Source of the DNA: Campylobacter lari
GTDB taxonomy: Bacteria; Campylobacterota; Campylobacteria; Campylobacterales; Campylobacteraceae
DNA: 64,000 bases
NCBI RefSeq assembly: GCF_001017575.1
Contig: NZ_CP011372.1
Span: forward strand, 496,001-560,000
Reading direction: 5' to 3'
Below, piece by piece: positions 19,821 to 31,001 of this stretch. The first letter of the stretch is position 1, and the number at the start of each line of letters is the position of its first letter. Under the pieces are notes generated by a model. The model was not told the DNA's origin. It saw only the letters and a list, made by a program, of their open reading frames with translations, and ran no database searches. Position numbers and translations under genes: made by a program.

Positions 19821-20223
19821 ATACTTTCATTTTTTTATTTTCCAAAATAATTCCATCATCGTTGCTAATAATTTGAAAATCTCCGTTGAAATTTCTTAAG
19901 AAATTATCTTCAAATTTCATAGACTCTTGATCGCAAAGCATTTTTGTTGATGCAAGATTATCTTCTATTTTTATACTATTTCCTTGATCTTTATAGCCAC
20001 CAAAAAATCTATTACATCCTGCTATTCCAAAAAGTCTTTTGTCTTTATTATCAAAACTAATGCTTGCTTTAGAATTTTGAGGAAGTTCATAGCTTTTTCC
20101 ATTAGCTTCATAAGAACTTATGGTAAATTCTTTATTTTGCAAATCATCTGTGCTTAAATTTGCCACAGAACACCCACTAAAAATAGCTAAGCTTGCTATA
20201 CTTAATGTAATTATTTTTTTCAT
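19810..20223 (-). CDS. META-domain (HslJ-like) lipoprotein
   Basis: The 137-residue product has a lipoprotein signal peptide with lipobox FSGC, giving an acylated cysteine at about residue 18. The mature part contains the META/HslJ pattern: N-K-E-F-T-I near the start, the G-C-N-R-F-F-G-G-Y core motif, and the T-K-M-L-C segment, with a second cysteine matching the GCN cysteine. HslJ-type proteins are associated with heat-shock and novobiocin resistance in E. coli; the role here is unknown. It lies 11 bases downstream of the chemoreceptor and may be co-transcribed with it. Confidence 0.85.
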   Translation of the reverse strand: MKKIITLSIASLAIFSGCSVANLSTDDLQNKEFTISSYEANGKSYELPQNSKASISFDNKDKRLFGIAGCNRFFGGYKDQGNSIKIEDNLASTKMLCDQESMKFEDNFLRNFNGDFQIISNDDGIILENKKMKVYLK

Positions 20224-20234
20224 TTTGATTCTCC

Positions 20235-21827
20235 TTATACATGAAAATGTTTTAATTCATCTTCTAAATTTTGACAAACTACATTTAACTCATGAGCAAC
20301 ATCAAGTAAAATTTTTGAAATTTCTTCATTTTTATCACTTAATTTTACTGTTTCTTGCATTTTATCAAGTAATGATTGTAAAGTTTCTTGTGTGCTTGAG
20401 ATTTTTTGCATACAAGCGTTTGCTAAATCTCTTGCATTTTCATTGCAAACCTTTACTTCATTAGTTCCTTCAACAAGATCTTTTGCATCTTGATTTAGAG
20501 AATTAATTTCTTTAGCATTGTGTTTTAACTCTTTGGAAACTTCATTAATACTATCTACTAATTGCTTGGTGACAATAGCAATATTTTTTAAAAATTCTTC
20601 TGAGTTTTGAGCAAGATTTCTTACATCTTCAGCAATAACTGAAAATCCACGACCAAATTCCCCAGCACGTGCTGCTTCAATACCTGCATTTAATGATAAA
20701 AGATTAGTTTTATCAGCAATTTCTCCCATCATGTCAGATGCTTTTTTAATCTCTTCTGCTTGTTTTTCCATAACTTCAACTTTTTGAGATAAAACATCTT
20801 CATTTTCTGCAACCACTCTTACTTTATCTACTACTTGGTTTAGCGAATCAAGCATGGCATTTAAAACTTCAAAAGATTTTGTATTTGCCTTGTTTGCATT
20901 ATTTGAAAGTTCGGCAAGGTCTTGTAATTCTGTATGTATTTGCTCGCTTAAGTGGTAAGATTCATCGGTTTTTGTATGACCTTCTTTTGTTCTATTTGCT
21001 AAATCAAGTGCATTAGCATTTAAAAGCTTAGATTGTTTATCTACCATTTGAGAATTTTCATTAGTAGAAATCACTGCATTTTGAATTTTTTCAATAAATT
21101 GATTAATATAAGTACAAGCTTTACCTATCTCATCAGTACTTTTTATGTTGATTCTTGCGCGTAAATCTCCATCGCCACTAGCTAGCTCTTTTGCATGTTT
21201 TAAAAGATCTAAAACAGGATTTCCTACAACTATTTTTAAAATATAAAGTACAGCAAAAACAGTAAAAAGTAAAGCTATACTAAAAATAACAATATAAGTT
21301 CTAGCTGAGCTTGCCAAATCTTCATCTACATGTTTTAAGTCATTATACATATCCATAACTCCTAAAACATCGCCTTCTTTAGCGTTTGCATGGCAAGCAA
21401 GACAACCTTCGTTAGCAATTAATGGACGTACAAGTCTTAGATAGTGCCCTTGATCATTACTAATTTCAACTGCTTTAATTTCTGGCTTGTTAAATTGCTC
21501 ATTGATAATACTTTCATTACTTTTTGTATATTTTTGCATTTCAAAAAGCTCAACGGTGCTTTTGGAAGGATAAATTTTAATATCTTTTATACCTTCTATC
21601 TCGCCTGCTTCTTTTATAGCTTGTTCTATAATGGCAGGATCACCCAAATTCATCGCCATTCTTAGTGTTTGAAAAACAGAAGTGCTTAAGGTATCTAAAT
21701 TTGCACGGCTGATTCTATCGGTCGTTTGCTGAGAGTCTTTTTGTAAAATAATTTGCATAATAATAAAACTAATTAGCAATGTAGAAATCATTGCTAAAGA
21801 TATCTTTGCACCTATGCTTTTAAACAT
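20235..21827 (-). CDS. Methyl-accepting chemotaxis protein with periplasmic CxxCH (haem-type) sensor, Tlp7-like
   Basis: The 530-residue receptor has TM1 (about 7-27), a periplasmic sensor of about 150 residues, TM2 (about 177-198), a HAMP domain, and a cytoplasmic signalling coiled coil with the hairpin tip pattern [17 protein letters not shown]. In the periplasmic domain, residues 142-146 read CLACH, a c-type haem attachment motif, followed by G-D-V-L-G-V-M-D; this resembles the Tll0287/DUF3365-type sensor family. In C. jejuni the gene next to purH is Tlp7 (Cj0951c/Cj0952c), split in strain 11168 and linked to formate taxis. Here it is intact. Whether haem is bound is inference. Confidence 0.88.
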   Translation of the reverse strand: MFKSIGAKISLAMISTLLISFIIMQIILQKDSQQTTDRISRANLDTLSTSVFQTLRMAMNLGDPAIIEQAIKEAGEIEGIKDIKIYPSKSTVELFEMQKYTKSNESIINEQFNKPEIKAVEISNDQGHYLRLVRPLIANEGCLACHANAKEGDVLGVMDMYNDLKHVDEDLASSARTYIVIFSIALLFTVFAVLYILKIVVGNPVLDLLKHAKELASGDGDLRARINIKSTDEIGKACTYINQFIEKIQNAVISTNENSQMVDKQSKLLNANALDLANRTKEGHTKTDESYHLSEQIHTELQDLAELSNNANKANTKSFEVLNAMLDSLNQVVDKVRVVAENEDVLSQKVEVMEKQAEEIKKASDMMGEIADKTNLLSLNAGIEAARAGEFGRGFSVIAEDVRNLAQNSEEFLKNIAIVTKQLVDSINEVSKELKHNAKEINSLNQDAKDLVEGTNEVKVCNENARDLANACMQKISSTQETLQSLLDKMQETVKLSDKNEEISKILLDVAHELNVVCQNLEDELKHFHV

Positions 21828-21841
21828 TTAAGCTCCTTGTA

Positions 21842-23374
21842 TTAATGTAAAAAGTGTCTTATACCGCTAAAATATAATGCAATACCATATTCATTAGCAG
21901 CTTGAATGATATCCTCATCTCTTATACTTCCACCTGGTTCAATAATAGCTTTTACACCTATTTTACTAGCCTCATCTATGCTATCTCTAAATGGAAAGAA
22001 AGCTTCGCTTGCTAAAACACAACCATTTAAATCAAGCCCCATTTCTTTAGCTTTATTAATAGCTGCTTTAGCTGCATCAATACGACTTGTCATACCCATA
22101 CCAATAGCCACCATAGCACCATTTTTTACATAAACTACGTTATTTGATTTGGTAAATGCAGCAATTTTCATAGCTATTTCAAGATCTTTTAATTCTTGTT
22201 CGCTAGCTTTTCTTTCACTTTTTAACACTGCATTTTTTAATTCATCTTCTTTAACTTCATCACTATCTTGATATACAAAACCACCATCTATATGTTTAAA
22301 ATCATATTTGTCATAAGCTCTAGTTAGAAATGGCGCTTTTTGTGTAAAGATTTTAATACGCTTTTTATCTTTAAATACTTCCAAAGCATCATCATCTACA
22401 TTTGCTGCAATAATTACTTCTATATAAATTTCATTGATTTTTTGTGCTAATTCTTTATCTAAGGTTCCATTGATAGCTACAACACCGCCATAAGCACTCA
22501 AGGTATCGCATTTAAGTGCATGGATATAGCTTTGGAGTAAGTTTTCTTTTATGGCAAATCCGCAAGCATTTGCATGTTTTACAATGGCTACTGCTGGAGC
22601 TTTATCAAAAGCGCTTGCTAAGTTTAAAGCTGCGTTAATATCGGTTAGATTGTTAAAACTTGCCTCGCCTTTTAAGGTTGTAAAATTGTGTGTGAAAAAG
22701 TCATCAAATTCATATAAAGCACCTTTTTGATGAGGGTTTTCTCCATATCTTGTATTAAATACTTTTTGACCAACAATAAATTTACTTGCACCAAAACCAC
22801 CATTAAAGCGCTCGTTCATATAATTTGCTATATAAGCATCATAATTTGCTGTATGCTCATAAGCTTTGATCATCAATGCTCTTCTAAAATCAAGATCTAA
22901 AGTATTATCTTTTAAAGCTTGTATGATTTTATCATAATCTAAAATATCACAAACGACAATGACATTTTTGAAATTTTTTGCACCGCTACGTATCATAGCA
23001 GGACCACCGATATCGATATTTTCTACAATTTCATCAAAATCTTGGGTTAAAATTGTAGTTTTTTTGAAAGGATATAAATTCACACAAAGCAAGTCTATGC
23101 TTTCTATATTATGCTCTTTAGCTTGCTTTTGGTGATTTTCATCTTCTCTTTTGTATAAAATTCCACCATGAATTTTTGGGTGTAAGGTTTTTACACGTCC
23201 TTCAAACATTTCAGGACTTTGAGTAAAATCACTAACTTCTTGTACTTGCAGGTTGTTTTCTTTTAAAAGCTTATAAGTGCCTCCGGTAGATAAAAGCTCA
23301 AAACCTAATTTTACAAGCTCACTAGCAAATTCTACTACCCCTTCTTTATCGCTGACACTAATTAGTGCTTTCAT
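21842..23374 (-). CDS. purH: Bifunctional AICAR transformylase / IMP cyclohydrolase
   Basis: PurH catalyses the last two steps of IMP synthesis. The 510-residue product has the N-terminal methylglyoxal-synthase-like cyclohydrolase domain (LISVSDKEG start, [20 protein letters not shown]) and the C-terminal transformylase domain with the R-Y-G-E-N-P-H-Q motif and the catalytic K-H pair in [10 protein letters not shown]. The usual P of the PCG triplet in that motif is A here; this is a minor variant. It overlaps the DnaJ-like gene upstream by four bases and is 14 bases before the chemoreceptor. The purL-djlA-purH order is as I remember in C. jejuni. Confidence 0.97.
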   Translation of the reverse strand: MKALISVSDKEGVVEFASELVKLGFELLSTGGTYKLLKENNLQVQEVSDFTQSPEMFEGRVKTLHPKIHGGILYKREDENHQKQAKEHNIESIDLLCVNLYPFKKTTILTQDFDEIVENIDIGGPAMIRSGAKNFKNVIVVCDILDYDKIIQALKDNTLDLDFRRALMIKAYEHTANYDAYIANYMNERFNGGFGASKFIVGQKVFNTRYGENPHQKGALYEFDDFFTHNFTTLKGEASFNNLTDINAALNLASAFDKAPAVAIVKHANACGFAIKENLLQSYIHALKCDTLSAYGGVVAINGTLDKELAQKINEIYIEVIIAANVDDDALEVFKDKKRIKIFTQKAPFLTRAYDKYDFKHIDGGFVYQDSDEVKEDELKNAVLKSERKASEQELKDLEIAMKIAAFTKSNNVVYVKNGAMVAIGMGMTSRIDAAKAAINKAKEMGLDLNGCVLASEAFFPFRDSIDEASKIGVKAIIEPGGSIRDEDIIQAANEYGIALYFSGIRHFLH

Positions 23375-24141
23375 TGATTTTTCCTTTCTACGTATTGTTT
23401 TAAAAATTCATAAGATTCATTAACTTCTTGAAATTTTTTTACACCTTCTTTTATTTTTGCTTCATCGCTGTTGTTTGCGTTTAAAATATCAGGATGGTAT
23501 TTTTTAGCAAGTTCTCTATAGCGTTTTTTAAGCTCTTGTAAATTTACATTTTCGCTTACACCTAAAATCTCACATGCTTTTTGCAAATTCATACCCACTT
23601 TTTGAGTTTGCATAGAATTTAGAAGTCTCTCAAGTATGTTTATATCAAGATTAAAGGCTTTGACAATGGCTTTTAATACATCTTTTTTAGTGCTGTTAAG
23701 TTCCCCATCAATCAAGGCCATTGCGACTAAAACATTTAATATATTAATTCTTTCTTGTTGAGGCAAAGGTACTTCTTTGATGAGTTCTTTGGCTACTTCA
23801 TAGGTGTCATTTAAGGTGTTTTTGTGTTCATTAAAACTTTGTTTTAAAAATTCTCTTTCTCTTGAATCTTTGGCATTGTAATCAAGAATTTGTGAGATCA
23901 TGTTAGCTTCATTTTCGCTAACTCTACCATCACTTTTTGCTATTTTTGCTAAAAGTGCTATAACATAGTAGTTTAATCTTCTTTTAAATCCATCAATTCT
24001 TTCTTCGTGATAGCCTTGTTTAAAACCTTGAGAGAAACTTTTAGCTCCTTTTTTAAAAGAGCCCAAAAGATCATCTTTGCCCCATGTTTTATAATACCAA
24101 TAAAATGCCAAAATTGCCAATACAAGTAAAACAAAAAGCAT
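23371..24141 (-). CDS. DjlA-like membrane J-domain co-chaperone with TerB domain
   Basis: From the ATG at 24141 the product has 256 residues: an N-terminal membrane anchor (about 2-18), a TerB-like helical domain (about 55-165, containing [11 protein letters not shown] and a second acidic I-D-G-E-L repeat), and a C-terminal J domain with the HPD tripeptide in K-K-Y-H-P-D-I-L. This is the DjlA architecture; DjlA stimulates DnaK at the inner membrane. A GTG at 24156 inside purL would add five residues, but TAGGAT five bases before the ATG favours the shorter form. It is tightly sandwiched between purL and purH. Confidence 0.85.
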   Translation of the reverse strand: MLFVLLVLAILAFYWYYKTWGKDDLLGSFKKGAKSFSQGFKQGYHEERIDGFKRRLNYYVIALLAKIAKSDGRVSENEANMISQILDYNAKDSREREFLKQSFNEHKNTLNDTYEVAKELIKEVPLPQQERINILNVLVAMALIDGELNSTKKDVLKAIVKAFNLDINILERLLNSMQTQKVGMNLQKACEILGVSENVNLQELKKRYRELAKKYHPDILNANNSDEAKIKEGVKKFQEVNESYEFLKQYVERKNQ

Positions 24142-24143
24142 TT

Positions 24144-26321
24144 TTATCCTAAACACTCATTAAATTTATCAAAATAAATTGTTTGTAGTTTTGCTAAAGA
24201 TATCTTAATATCATCTAAAATGAAATCTTTTTCATTTAAATTTCCAAGTTTTGTAAATTTAATTCCCATTTCATTTGCAAATTTGATAAATTTTTCTTCA
24301 TTTTTAACACCAACTATAACTCTTGTTGGACTTTCTTCAAAAATAAAACTCTTATCTTCAAAATCAGTCTTTACTTCAATACCTAAATTTGCCTTTGCGC
24401 TCATTTTAGCTAAAGTGATAGCAAGACCACCTATGCCTATGCTATTAGCACAATCAAGCAATTTTGCTTCGTTTGCTTTTAGTAAGAAATCCCATAGTTT
24501 TAATTCTGCGTTAAAATCTATATCTTCAAGCTCTCCTGCCACTTTTTTATCTAGCACTTTAGCAATCAAAGATCCACCAAAAGCACCTTTGCTTTCTCCA
24601 AGTAGATAAATAGCACTAGTGTCTTTACTAAAATATGATTTTAAAACATTTTCTGCTTTTTCATTTACTCCAACACAAGCTATGGTTGGACTTGGAAAAA
24701 TACTCACTCCATCAGTTTCATTATATAAAGAAACATTGCCGCTTACTACAGGAGTGTTGAGTTCTTTACAAGCTAGTTTAATACCTTCGCAACCTTGGGC
24801 AAATTGCCACATTACCTCAGGATTTTGTGGGTTGCCATAGTTTAAACAATCACTAATTGCTAAAGGTCTAGCTCCTGAGCATGCTATTTTTCTTCCTGCA
24901 CTTGCAACGGCCGCTGCTGCACCGATTTTTGGATTTACATAGTTTAATCTTGAGTTGCATTCAATGGCCATAGAAAGTAAGCAGTTATTTTCTTTAATTC
25001 TAATACTATTTGCACCTAAAGCCCCATCACTTTTTAAAGTATTGGTTTGTACGCTTGAGTCAAATTGCTCATAAATATAAGCTTTATTGCTAACATTTTC
25101 ATCTGAAAGGAGTTTTTCAAATGCTTCTTGGATAGGAATGTTAAGTTTAAATTGATAGTTTTTTATCTCATCTAAGTATTTTGGCTTAGATATAGGTCTA
25201 TCAAGTATAGGTGCTTTTTCGCTTAGTGGTTCAATAGGGATTAAGCCAACTAATTCATCATGCCAAAATAGCTCCATTTTGCCAGTATCGGTAACTTCAC
25301 CTATAATGGCTGCATCAAGCCCCCACTTGTTAAAAATTTCAATAACTTTTTCTTCATAGCCTTTTTTAGCACAAATTAGCATTCTTTCTTGAGATTCACT
25401 TAGCATTAACTCATAAGGGGTCATACCTTCTTCTCTCATAGGAGTTTTGTCAAGATAAAGTTTCATACCACTACCACTGCGTCCTGCCATTTCAAAAGAG
25501 CTTGAAGTAAGTCCTGCTGCACCCATATCTTGAATTCCAACTATATAATCAGTTTTGAAAAGTTCCAAACAAGCTTCCATTAACAATTTTTCAGCAAATG
25601 GATCGCCAATTTGCACAGTTGGTCTTAAGCTTTTACTAGATTCATTAAAACTATCACTTGCCATTACAGCTCCACCAAGTCCGTCACGACCGGTTTTTGA
25701 ACCCACATAAATTACAGGATTGCCTATACCCTCAGCTTTTGCATAAAAAATATCTTCGATTTTGCAAGTTCCAAGCGCAAAAGCATTAACTAAGATATTT
25801 CCATTAAAACATTCATCAAAAGCACATTCTCCGCCTATGGTAGGCACACCCATGCAATTACCATAGTGCGAAATTCCACTTACTACACCTTTAACTAAAT
25901 ATTTTTGATGTTTGCCTATTTTATCATCGTGGATATTGCCAAATTTTAAAGAATTCATACCTGCAACAACTCTTGCACCCATAGTAAAAACATCGCGTAA
26001 AATTCCACCCACACCAGTAGCTGCACCTGCGAATGGCTCTATAAAACTTGGGTGATTATGACTTTCTACTTTAAATACAGCTGCCATTCCTTTACCTATA
26101 TCTATTACTCCAGCGTTTTCACCAGGACCTTGGATTACCCAAGGAGCTTTAGTTGGAAAGCCATTAAGGTATTTTTTGCTTGATTTATATGAGCAATGCT
26201 CGCTCCACATAGCAGAAATTACTCCAAGCTCTAGCAAATTAGGCTCTCTACCTAGTATGTTTAAAATTTCTTGATATTCCTCATCGCTAATTTTGTGTTG
26301 TTTTATAACTTCTTTATCCAT
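24144..26321 (-). CDS. purL: Phosphoribosylformylglycinamidine synthase subunit PurL
   Basis: The 725-residue product is the small-type PurL, which needs separate PurS and PurQ subunits to make FGAM from FGAR, glutamine and ATP. Conserved motifs include [11 protein letters not shown] near residue 40, V-E-S-H-N-H-P-S with the catalytic histidine, the [12 protein letters not shown] loop, and Q-D-M-G-A-A-G-L-T. Two AIR-synthase-like halves are apparent. Neither purS nor purQ is in the window. The gene follows mnmE by 12 bases. Confidence 0.97.
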   Translation of the reverse strand: MDKEVIKQHKISDEEYQEILNILGREPNLLELGVISAMWSEHCSYKSSKKYLNGFPTKAPWVIQGPGENAGVIDIGKGMAAVFKVESHNHPSFIEPFAGAATGVGGILRDVFTMGARVVAGMNSLKFGNIHDDKIGKHQKYLVKGVVSGISHYGNCMGVPTIGGECAFDECFNGNILVNAFALGTCKIEDIFYAKAEGIGNPVIYVGSKTGRDGLGGAVMASDSFNESSKSLRPTVQIGDPFAEKLLMEACLELFKTDYIVGIQDMGAAGLTSSSFEMAGRSGSGMKLYLDKTPMREEGMTPYELMLSESQERMLICAKKGYEEKVIEIFNKWGLDAAIIGEVTDTGKMELFWHDELVGLIPIEPLSEKAPILDRPISKPKYLDEIKNYQFKLNIPIQEAFEKLLSDENVSNKAYIYEQFDSSVQTNTLKSDGALGANSIRIKENNCLLSMAIECNSRLNYVNPKIGAAAAVASAGRKIACSGARPLAISDCLNYGNPQNPEVMWQFAQGCEGIKLACKELNTPVVSGNVSLYNETDGVSIFPSPTIACVGVNEKAENVLKSYFSKDTSAIYLLGESKGAFGGSLIAKVLDKKVAGELEDIDFNAELKLWDFLLKANEAKLLDCANSIGIGGLAITLAKMSAKANLGIEVKTDFEDKSFIFEESPTRVIVGVKNEEKFIKFANEMGIKFTKLGNLNEKDFILDDIKISLAKLQTIYFDKFNECLG

Positions 26322-26333
26322 TTTCTCTCCTTT

Positions 26334-27662
26334 TTATTTACCTAAACAAAAATTACTAAACATAGCATCTAAAATTTCGTCTCTTTCAAAATCTTTTGTA
26401 AATTGGGCTATCTCTCCTATGGCTAAATTTAATTCAAAAGCAAAAAGCTCTAAAGAATTTTCTTTTAATAAATCTCTTGCACGCAAAATAGCTTCGCTAG
26501 CGTTTTTACATGCATTGAGTATTAAGGTATTGCTAATTAGCATTCCATCACCATCTAAAGTATTTAAGTATTCATTTAAATTTTCCTTAATGACTTGGGT
26601 GTTTTTTTGAGCACAAATGTGTATACAAGAAGTGCTAATTTCATGTTTAAATTTGGTAACTAGATCACTTTTGTTTAAAACATAAATGATTTTTTTATTA
26701 CAATTTTTTAAAGCTTGTAAAATTCGCTCATCTTCTTCTTCAAATTCTTTAGATCCATCAAAAACAGCTATGATGATATCTGCTTCTTTAATGCTTTCAT
26801 AGCTTAAATTAACTCCGATTTTTTCTATCTCATCATCTGCATTTCTTATACCTGCTGTGTCGATGATTTTGATTAAATGTGAGCCTATTTTTAAACTTTC
26901 CTCGATACGATCTCTTGTAGTACCTGCAATATTAGAAACAATAGCTCTATCAAAAGCTAAAAGTGAATTTAACAAGGAGCTTTTTCCTGCATTTGGCTTA
27001 CCGATAATAGCAACTTTAAAGCCCTCTATAAGTCCTTTTTTACTTAAAGAAATATCTACTATATCGCGTAAAAGTTTTGAATTTTTTTCACACATAGTAA
27101 TGATTTGATCAAGTAAATCTTGTGGCAAATCTTCATCTGCATAATCAATACTAGTTTCTACAAAAGCAAGAGTTTGAACAAGATCTATTCTAATGGTATT
27201 TAAAAATTTACTTAAATCACCTTTAATATTTTTTGCTATGATATTTGCAGCACTTGCTGATTTTGACATGATGGCATCTTGTATACTTAAAGCTTTTAAA
27301 AGATCCATTTTTCCATTTAAACAAGCTCTTTTGCTAAATTCACCAGGGTTAGCAAGACGTGCTCCTGCTAAAATAAGCTCATCGAGTAAAATTTCACTTA
27401 AAGAAAAGCCTCCGTGGAGTTGAAATTCTACTATATCTTCTCCTGTAAAAGAATAGGGTGCTTTAAAATAGATCACTAAAGCTTCATCTAAAAAATCATT
27501 GTTGTTTTTATAAAGTTTGCACAAATGTGCATAGCGGGGTGTTAGTTCTTTTTTGCGGGTAATTTTTAATGCAAGTTCTAAAGCTTTTTCTCCACTTACT
27601 CTAATAATACTTATAGAGCCCACTCCATGGGCTGTGGCAATAGCTGCTATCGTGTCATTCAT
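26334..27662 (-). CDS. mnmE: tRNA modification GTPase MnmE (TrmE)
   Basis: MnmE with MnmG installs the 5-carboxymethylaminomethyl group at U34 of several tRNAs. The 442-residue protein has the N-terminal formyl-folate-binding domain (D-T-I-A-A-I-A-T-A start and the FELQLHGG-like motif at V-E-F-Q-L-H-G-G), helical domain, an inserted G domain with GKPNAGKSS, the G-T-T-R-D switch, DTAG, and the C-terminal F-C-L-G-K motif whose cysteine is conserved. It overlaps jag by four bases. Confidence 0.97.
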   Translation of the reverse strand: MNDTIAAIATAHGVGSISIIRVSGEKALELALKITRKKELTPRYAHLCKLYKNNNDFLDEALVIYFKAPYSFTGEDIVEFQLHGGFSLSEILLDELILAGARLANPGEFSKRACLNGKMDLLKALSIQDAIMSKSASAANIIAKNIKGDLSKFLNTIRIDLVQTLAFVETSIDYADEDLPQDLLDQIITMCEKNSKLLRDIVDISLSKKGLIEGFKVAIIGKPNAGKSSLLNSLLAFDRAIVSNIAGTTRDRIEESLKIGSHLIKIIDTAGIRNADDEIEKIGVNLSYESIKEADIIIAVFDGSKEFEEEDERILQALKNCNKKIIYVLNKSDLVTKFKHEISTSCIHICAQKNTQVIKENLNEYLNTLDGDGMLISNTLILNACKNASEAILRARDLLKENSLELFAFELNLAIGEIAQFTKDFERDEILDAMFSNFCLGK

Positions 27663-28504
27663 TCATTTTTCTTCAAAAAATCATTTACAACGATATATCT
27701 TTGATCGTCATTTTGTTTGATAGCTACATATTTATCAGGAAAACGTTCTCTTAATTTTTCTAAAGCAAGTTTTAGCCAAATTCCATCAAGTGGTTTTGTT
27801 TGAACTCTTCCTGTGCTTTCTACTTTTTCTATAAGAATTTTTAAATAATTTTCTATAGCTTGGGTTTGATTTTCTAAAAATTGAGCAATTTCTAGTCTTG
27901 GTTGAATTTTGTATTTAGCGCTAAGCCAATTATAAAGTAAATAAGAAAAAGCTTTATATCTATGAGCTTCTTTTCCTATAAGTAAAGCCGCATCTTCTCC
28001 ATCAAGTTTTATTAATACGCAATTTTCATCCCAAATGCTAACTTGTACAACTTTGATGTCAAAATCAAAAGTTGCCAGTAACTTTTCTAGTGAAATTTTT
28101 ATCTCATCGATATAAGAAGCGATATTTTTTTCTTCTGAGGATTCTTTATGAAATGAATCAAAAATAGCATCATTTTTTACCTTATAATGCTCTTTAGGTT
28201 GGGCAATATCTTCAATTTGTTTTTGAAAATTTTCTTTGTATTCTTTCTTTGATTCGTTTTTATCAAAGTTTTTTTGCATATGCTTGTTAAATTTTTCATT
28301 ATGAAATTTTTTAGTTTTTTCTTGATGAGGTTTTTGAGTTTTTTTATGCCCTTTAATACAAATAATAGCGTTTTTTCTAAACAAACCAAAAAATCCTGTT
28401 TTAGCGTGTTGAATAACTTCATATTCTAGATCAATCACAGAGCACTCAAATTTCTTTGAGGCTTCTATGAGTGCGGTTTGTAAGTCTTTAGCTTCTATGT
28501 TCAT
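27659..28504 (-). CDS. Jag/KhpB-type RNA-binding protein
   Basis: The 281-residue product has an N-terminal Jag-N domain (about 1-55, with [11 protein letters not shown]), a Lys/Glu-rich low-complexity linker (about 55-130), a KH domain with the G-K-E-A-H-R variant of the GxxG loop in L-I-G-K-E-A-H, and a C-terminal R3H domain ending near the IVVNDFLKK sequence. Jag/KhpB proteins bind RNA and are almost always encoded beside yidC, as here (17-base overlap with yidC). The exact RNA targets in this group are unknown to me. Confidence 0.88.
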   Translation of the reverse strand: MNIEAKDLQTALIEASKKFECSVIDLEYEVIQHAKTGFFGLFRKNAIICIKGHKKTQKPHQEKTKKFHNEKFNKHMQKNFDKNESKKEYKENFQKQIEDIAQPKEHYKVKNDAIFDSFHKESSEEKNIASYIDEIKISLEKLLATFDFDIKVVQVSIWDENCVLIKLDGEDAALLIGKEAHRYKAFSYLLYNWLSAKYKIQPRLEIAQFLENQTQAIENYLKILIEKVESTGRVQTKPLDGIWLKLALEKLRERFPDKYVAIKQNDDQRYIVVNDFLKKNE

Positions 28505-30068
28505 GTTTAGCTATTTCCTCTTTTTTGTGGTTTTTGAAAAGTTTATTTACAATCACTTGCTGAATAAGTGAACATATGTTATTTACACACCAATATAAAG
28601 TTAAACCTGCTGGGAAGGTTAAGAAGAAGAAAGTGAAAATTAATGGTAAAAATTTCATAATCTTTTCTTGCATAGGATCTTGTATAGCCATTGGTGTGAT
28701 AAGTTGTTGGATAAACATAGTTAGACCCATAAATATAGGTAAAATAAACCATGGATCCATCACAGATAAATCTGTAATCCAAAAAGCCCAAGGTGCAGCT
28801 TTTAGCTCTATAGCATTTAGTAAAACTCTATAAATTGCAAAGAAAATTGGAATTTGAATAAGTATAGGTAAGCATCCACTCATAGGATTTGCGCCATGTT
28901 TTTTATAAAGTTCCATCATGTGCAAATTCATCTTTTGTGGATCGCCTTTATAACGTTCTCTGATTTCTTTCATTTTAGGTGCTAAATCTTTGAGCTTATT
29001 CATAGAAACCATTGATTTATAAGTAAGTGGGAAAAGAATAATACGTACGATTAAAGTCATCACTACAATAGCCCAACCCCAGTTACCCATGTAGCCATGT
29101 AAGAAATTTAAAAATTCAAACATAGGTTTAGCTATAAAAGTAAACCAGCCATATTCCACAACATCATCTAAATCCGCATGAATGCTTCTTAAAATTTCAT
29201 GCTCTTTTGAGCCAACATAACCACTTGCTTTAAAAGTATTTGTTGCACTTGCAAAAACGATAGAGTTTTCGTGATTATCTTTAGTAACTACAGCATTAAG
29301 TGGTTTTTCAAAATTATAAAAGAAAGCACTATAATAGCGATCTGAAGCTGCCATAAGGGTTACATTAGAAAAACTTTCATCATTTTCTACATCACCATCT
29401 TCTAACATTGTAATTTTATCATCTTTATCTAAGATTAAAACCCCATGTACTGTATAGCTATCAACTGCTATATTTGGACGATAACCTGGAGTGATAAAAT
29501 AAGCTGCGCCCTTGCTTAGATTAACCTCTAAATCATAGTTTCCATATTTATGGAAAGTGATTTTTTTAGTTACTACTAAATCATTTAGATTTTGAGTAAG
29601 AATTAAGGTTGTGTTTTCATCACCTACATTGATAGTTTTTTGACTTGTGGTGTATGAAGTATTAAAAGCTTCTTGATTAATTTTTGCATCGCTAAATCTT
29701 ACTTCTAGTGGTAAAGGCGATAAAGAAGTATCTACTAGATTAATACTTTTACCATTTTCGTCTTTATATTTTTCATCACTTAGATAAAATTTAGCTATTC
29801 TACCTAAAGAGTCAATATGCGCTTCAAAATGCTCACTTTTAACAACTGCTATTTCTTCTTTTTGATTAACACTAAGTTCTGTTTTTGGAGCTTGAGTGTT
29901 TGTGTTTGTAGTGTTTTGTGGGGCTGAATTGTTTTGTTCTATTTGGGTGATATTTTGCTCAGTTTGTGGAGCTTTGGGGATAAAAAAATAATCATAAACT
30001 ACAAAAAATAAAAATGATAATACAACAGCAATTAATATGCGTTTTTGTTGAGATAAATTTTCTGACAC
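28488..30068 (-). CDS. yidC: Membrane protein insertase YidC
   Basis: YidC inserts and folds inner-membrane proteins, alone or with SecYEG. The 526-residue product has an N-terminal membrane anchor (about 9-28), a Gln/Asn/Thr-rich linker, the large periplasmic beta-domain (about 70-310), and the conserved five-helix core containing [11 protein letters not shown], the cytoplasmic coiled-coil hairpin with [15 protein letters not shown], and [14 protein letters not shown]. The start appears to be GTG at 30066-30068 with AAAGGAC upstream. It overlaps yidD by about 37 bases. Confidence 0.96.
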   Translation of the reverse strand: MSENLSQQKRILIAVVLSFLFFVVYDYFFIPKAPQTEQNITQIEQNNSAPQNTTNTNTQAPKTELSVNQKEEIAVVKSEHFEAHIDSLGRIAKFYLSDEKYKDENGKSINLVDTSLSPLPLEVRFSDAKINQEAFNTSYTTSQKTINVGDENTTLILTQNLNDLVVTKKITFHKYGNYDLEVNLSKGAAYFITPGYRPNIAVDSYTVHGVLILDKDDKITMLEDGDVENDESFSNVTLMAASDRYYSAFFYNFEKPLNAVVTKDNHENSIVFASATNTFKASGYVGSKEHEILRSIHADLDDVVEYGWFTFIAKPMFEFLNFLHGYMGNWGWAIVVMTLIVRIILFPLTYKSMVSMNKLKDLAPKMKEIRERYKGDPQKMNLHMMELYKKHGANPMSGCLPILIQIPIFFAIYRVLLNAIELKAAPWAFWITDLSVMDPWFILPIFMGLTMFIQQLITPMAIQDPMQEKIMKFLPLIFTFFFLTFPAGLTLYWCVNNICSLIQQVIVNKLFKNHKKEEIAKHEHRS

Positions 30069-30415
30069 GGATTGTCCTTTGGAAATATAATCTTAATTAA
30101 AAAAAATTGATTATCGTTGCAAGGGATATAAAGATAGTTGAGTTGTTTTAAAGCATTAAAACTAGGTTTAAAACATATACCTGAGTTTAGATTATTCTTG
30201 CGTATTTTAGGATAATCAATACCACCTTTAAAAAACGGATTGCATTTTAAAATTCTTAAAAAAACTGCACCAAATGCCTTAAAAATATTATTTTTTTTAA
30301 ATTGCCACAAGGCATATTCAGAGCAACTTGGGTAATACCTACAGCATTGTGGTTTAAAAGGACTGATAAAGAGTTGATAAAATCTGATAAGTTTTAGACA
30401 AGCTATTTTATACAT
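30032..30415 (-). CDS. yidD: Membrane protein insertion efficiency factor YidD
   Basis: The N-terminal 75 residues carry the family signature: an amphipathic start, [10 protein letters not shown], then [12 protein letters not shown] and [13 protein letters not shown]. YidD assists YidC-dependent insertion and sits between rnpA and yidC as in most bacteria. I chose the ATG at 30415 (127 residues), which overlaps the rnpA end by 13 bases; an ATG seven codons upstream is also open. The C-terminal tail after GGIDYP is about 50 residues, basic and Asn-rich, longer than in many relatives, and overlaps the yidC start. Confidence 0.88.
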   Translation of the reverse strand: MYKIACLKLIRFYQLFISPFKPQCCRYYPSCSEYALWQFKKNNIFKAFGAVFLRILKCNPFFKGGIDYPKIRKNNLNSGICFKPSFNALKQLNYLYIPCNDNQFFLIKIIFPKDNPCQKIYLNKNAY

Positions 30416-30729
30416 CCTATTTTTTTCAAACCCCATTTCAAGTTTTTTTCTAATTTTAAAAAAGGAATTTCAGTGATACTTGTTTTGGCTACAAGTATAT
30501 ATTTTCCGTTTTCAACTTGATTTTTAACCTGAAAAAAAGCTGATCTTAAGAGCCTTTTGGCTCTATTTCTTACGACAGCTTTTCCAACTTTTTTGCTAGC
30601 AACAACAGCGAATTTTTTTTCATCACTTAAAGAGTAAAAGATGATCATGCCTTCGCAATGCCATTTTTTACCTTCTTTGTAAATTGTTGCAAACTCTCCT
30701 AAGTCGTTAATACTTAGAAAATCTTTTAT
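30403..30729 (-). CDS. rnpA: Ribonuclease P protein component, apparently with a non-canonical ATA start
   Basis: RnpA is the protein cofactor of RNase P, which matures tRNA 5' ends. The core shows the family motif [12 protein letters not shown] and the F-A-V-V-A-S-K-K strand. The first ATG at 30648 would give only 81 residues and drop the conserved N-terminal helix and strand. The frame is open upstream to a TAG at 30745-30747 and encodes the expected family sequence ([15 protein letters not shown]), but holds no ATG, GTG or TTG. ATA at 30727-30729 sits where the family methionine belongs and overlaps the rpmH stop (ATAA), giving 108 residues. ATT at 30736-30738, with AAAGG nine bases upstream, is the alternative. 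Confidence 0.85.
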   Translation of the reverse strand: MKDFLSINDLGEFATIYKEGKKWHCEGMIIFYSLSDEKKFAVVASKKVGKAVVRNRAKRLLRSAFFQVKNQVENGKYILVAKTSITEIPFLKLEKNLKWGLKKIGCIK

Positions 30730-30860
30730 ACCGCTAATCTTTTTCTACCTTTAGCACGTCTAGCATTGATCACTTTGCGACCATTTTTACTTTTCATACG
30801 TACGCGAAAACCATGAGTTCTTTTTTTAGGGGTTTTATGTGGTTGGTATGTTCTTTTCAT
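30726..30860 (-). CDS. rpmH: 50S ribosomal protein L34
   Basis: The 44-residue, highly basic product begins [19 protein letters not shown] and ends A-K-G-R-K-R-L-A-V, a full L34 with the R-x-M and [10 protein letters not shown] segments. It is too short for many gene tables but unmistakable. The ATG is preceded by TTAAGGAAAAAAT. Its TAA stop overlaps the putative ATA start of rnpA. A weak -10-like TATTAT (30892-30897, minus strand) lies upstream. Confidence 0.97.
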   Translation of the reverse strand: MKRTYQPHKTPKKRTHGFRVRMKSKNGRKVINARRAKGRKRLAV

Positions 30861-31001
30861 ATTTTTTCCTTAACTTAAAATAAAAAACAAAATAATAAGC
30901 GAGTATGTTAGCAAAATCTTACTTAAATCTGCTTTTAATTAAGAGTTATTTTAAAACTTTTTGCTAAATTTTGATTTTATTTTGTAAATTAAGGAAAAAT
31001 A

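Noticed and set aside
24220..24840. Plus-strand open frames inside purL
   Set aside because: They arise from the codon pattern of purL on the opposite strand. They are Ser/Phe/Leu-rich without motifs.
30403..31001. Replication origin beside rpmH-rnpA
   Set aside because: The rpmH-rnpA pair often neighbours dnaA and oriC in other bacteria, but no dnaA, dnaN or cluster of DnaA boxes is visible here, and Campylobacter keeps dnaA elsewhere.
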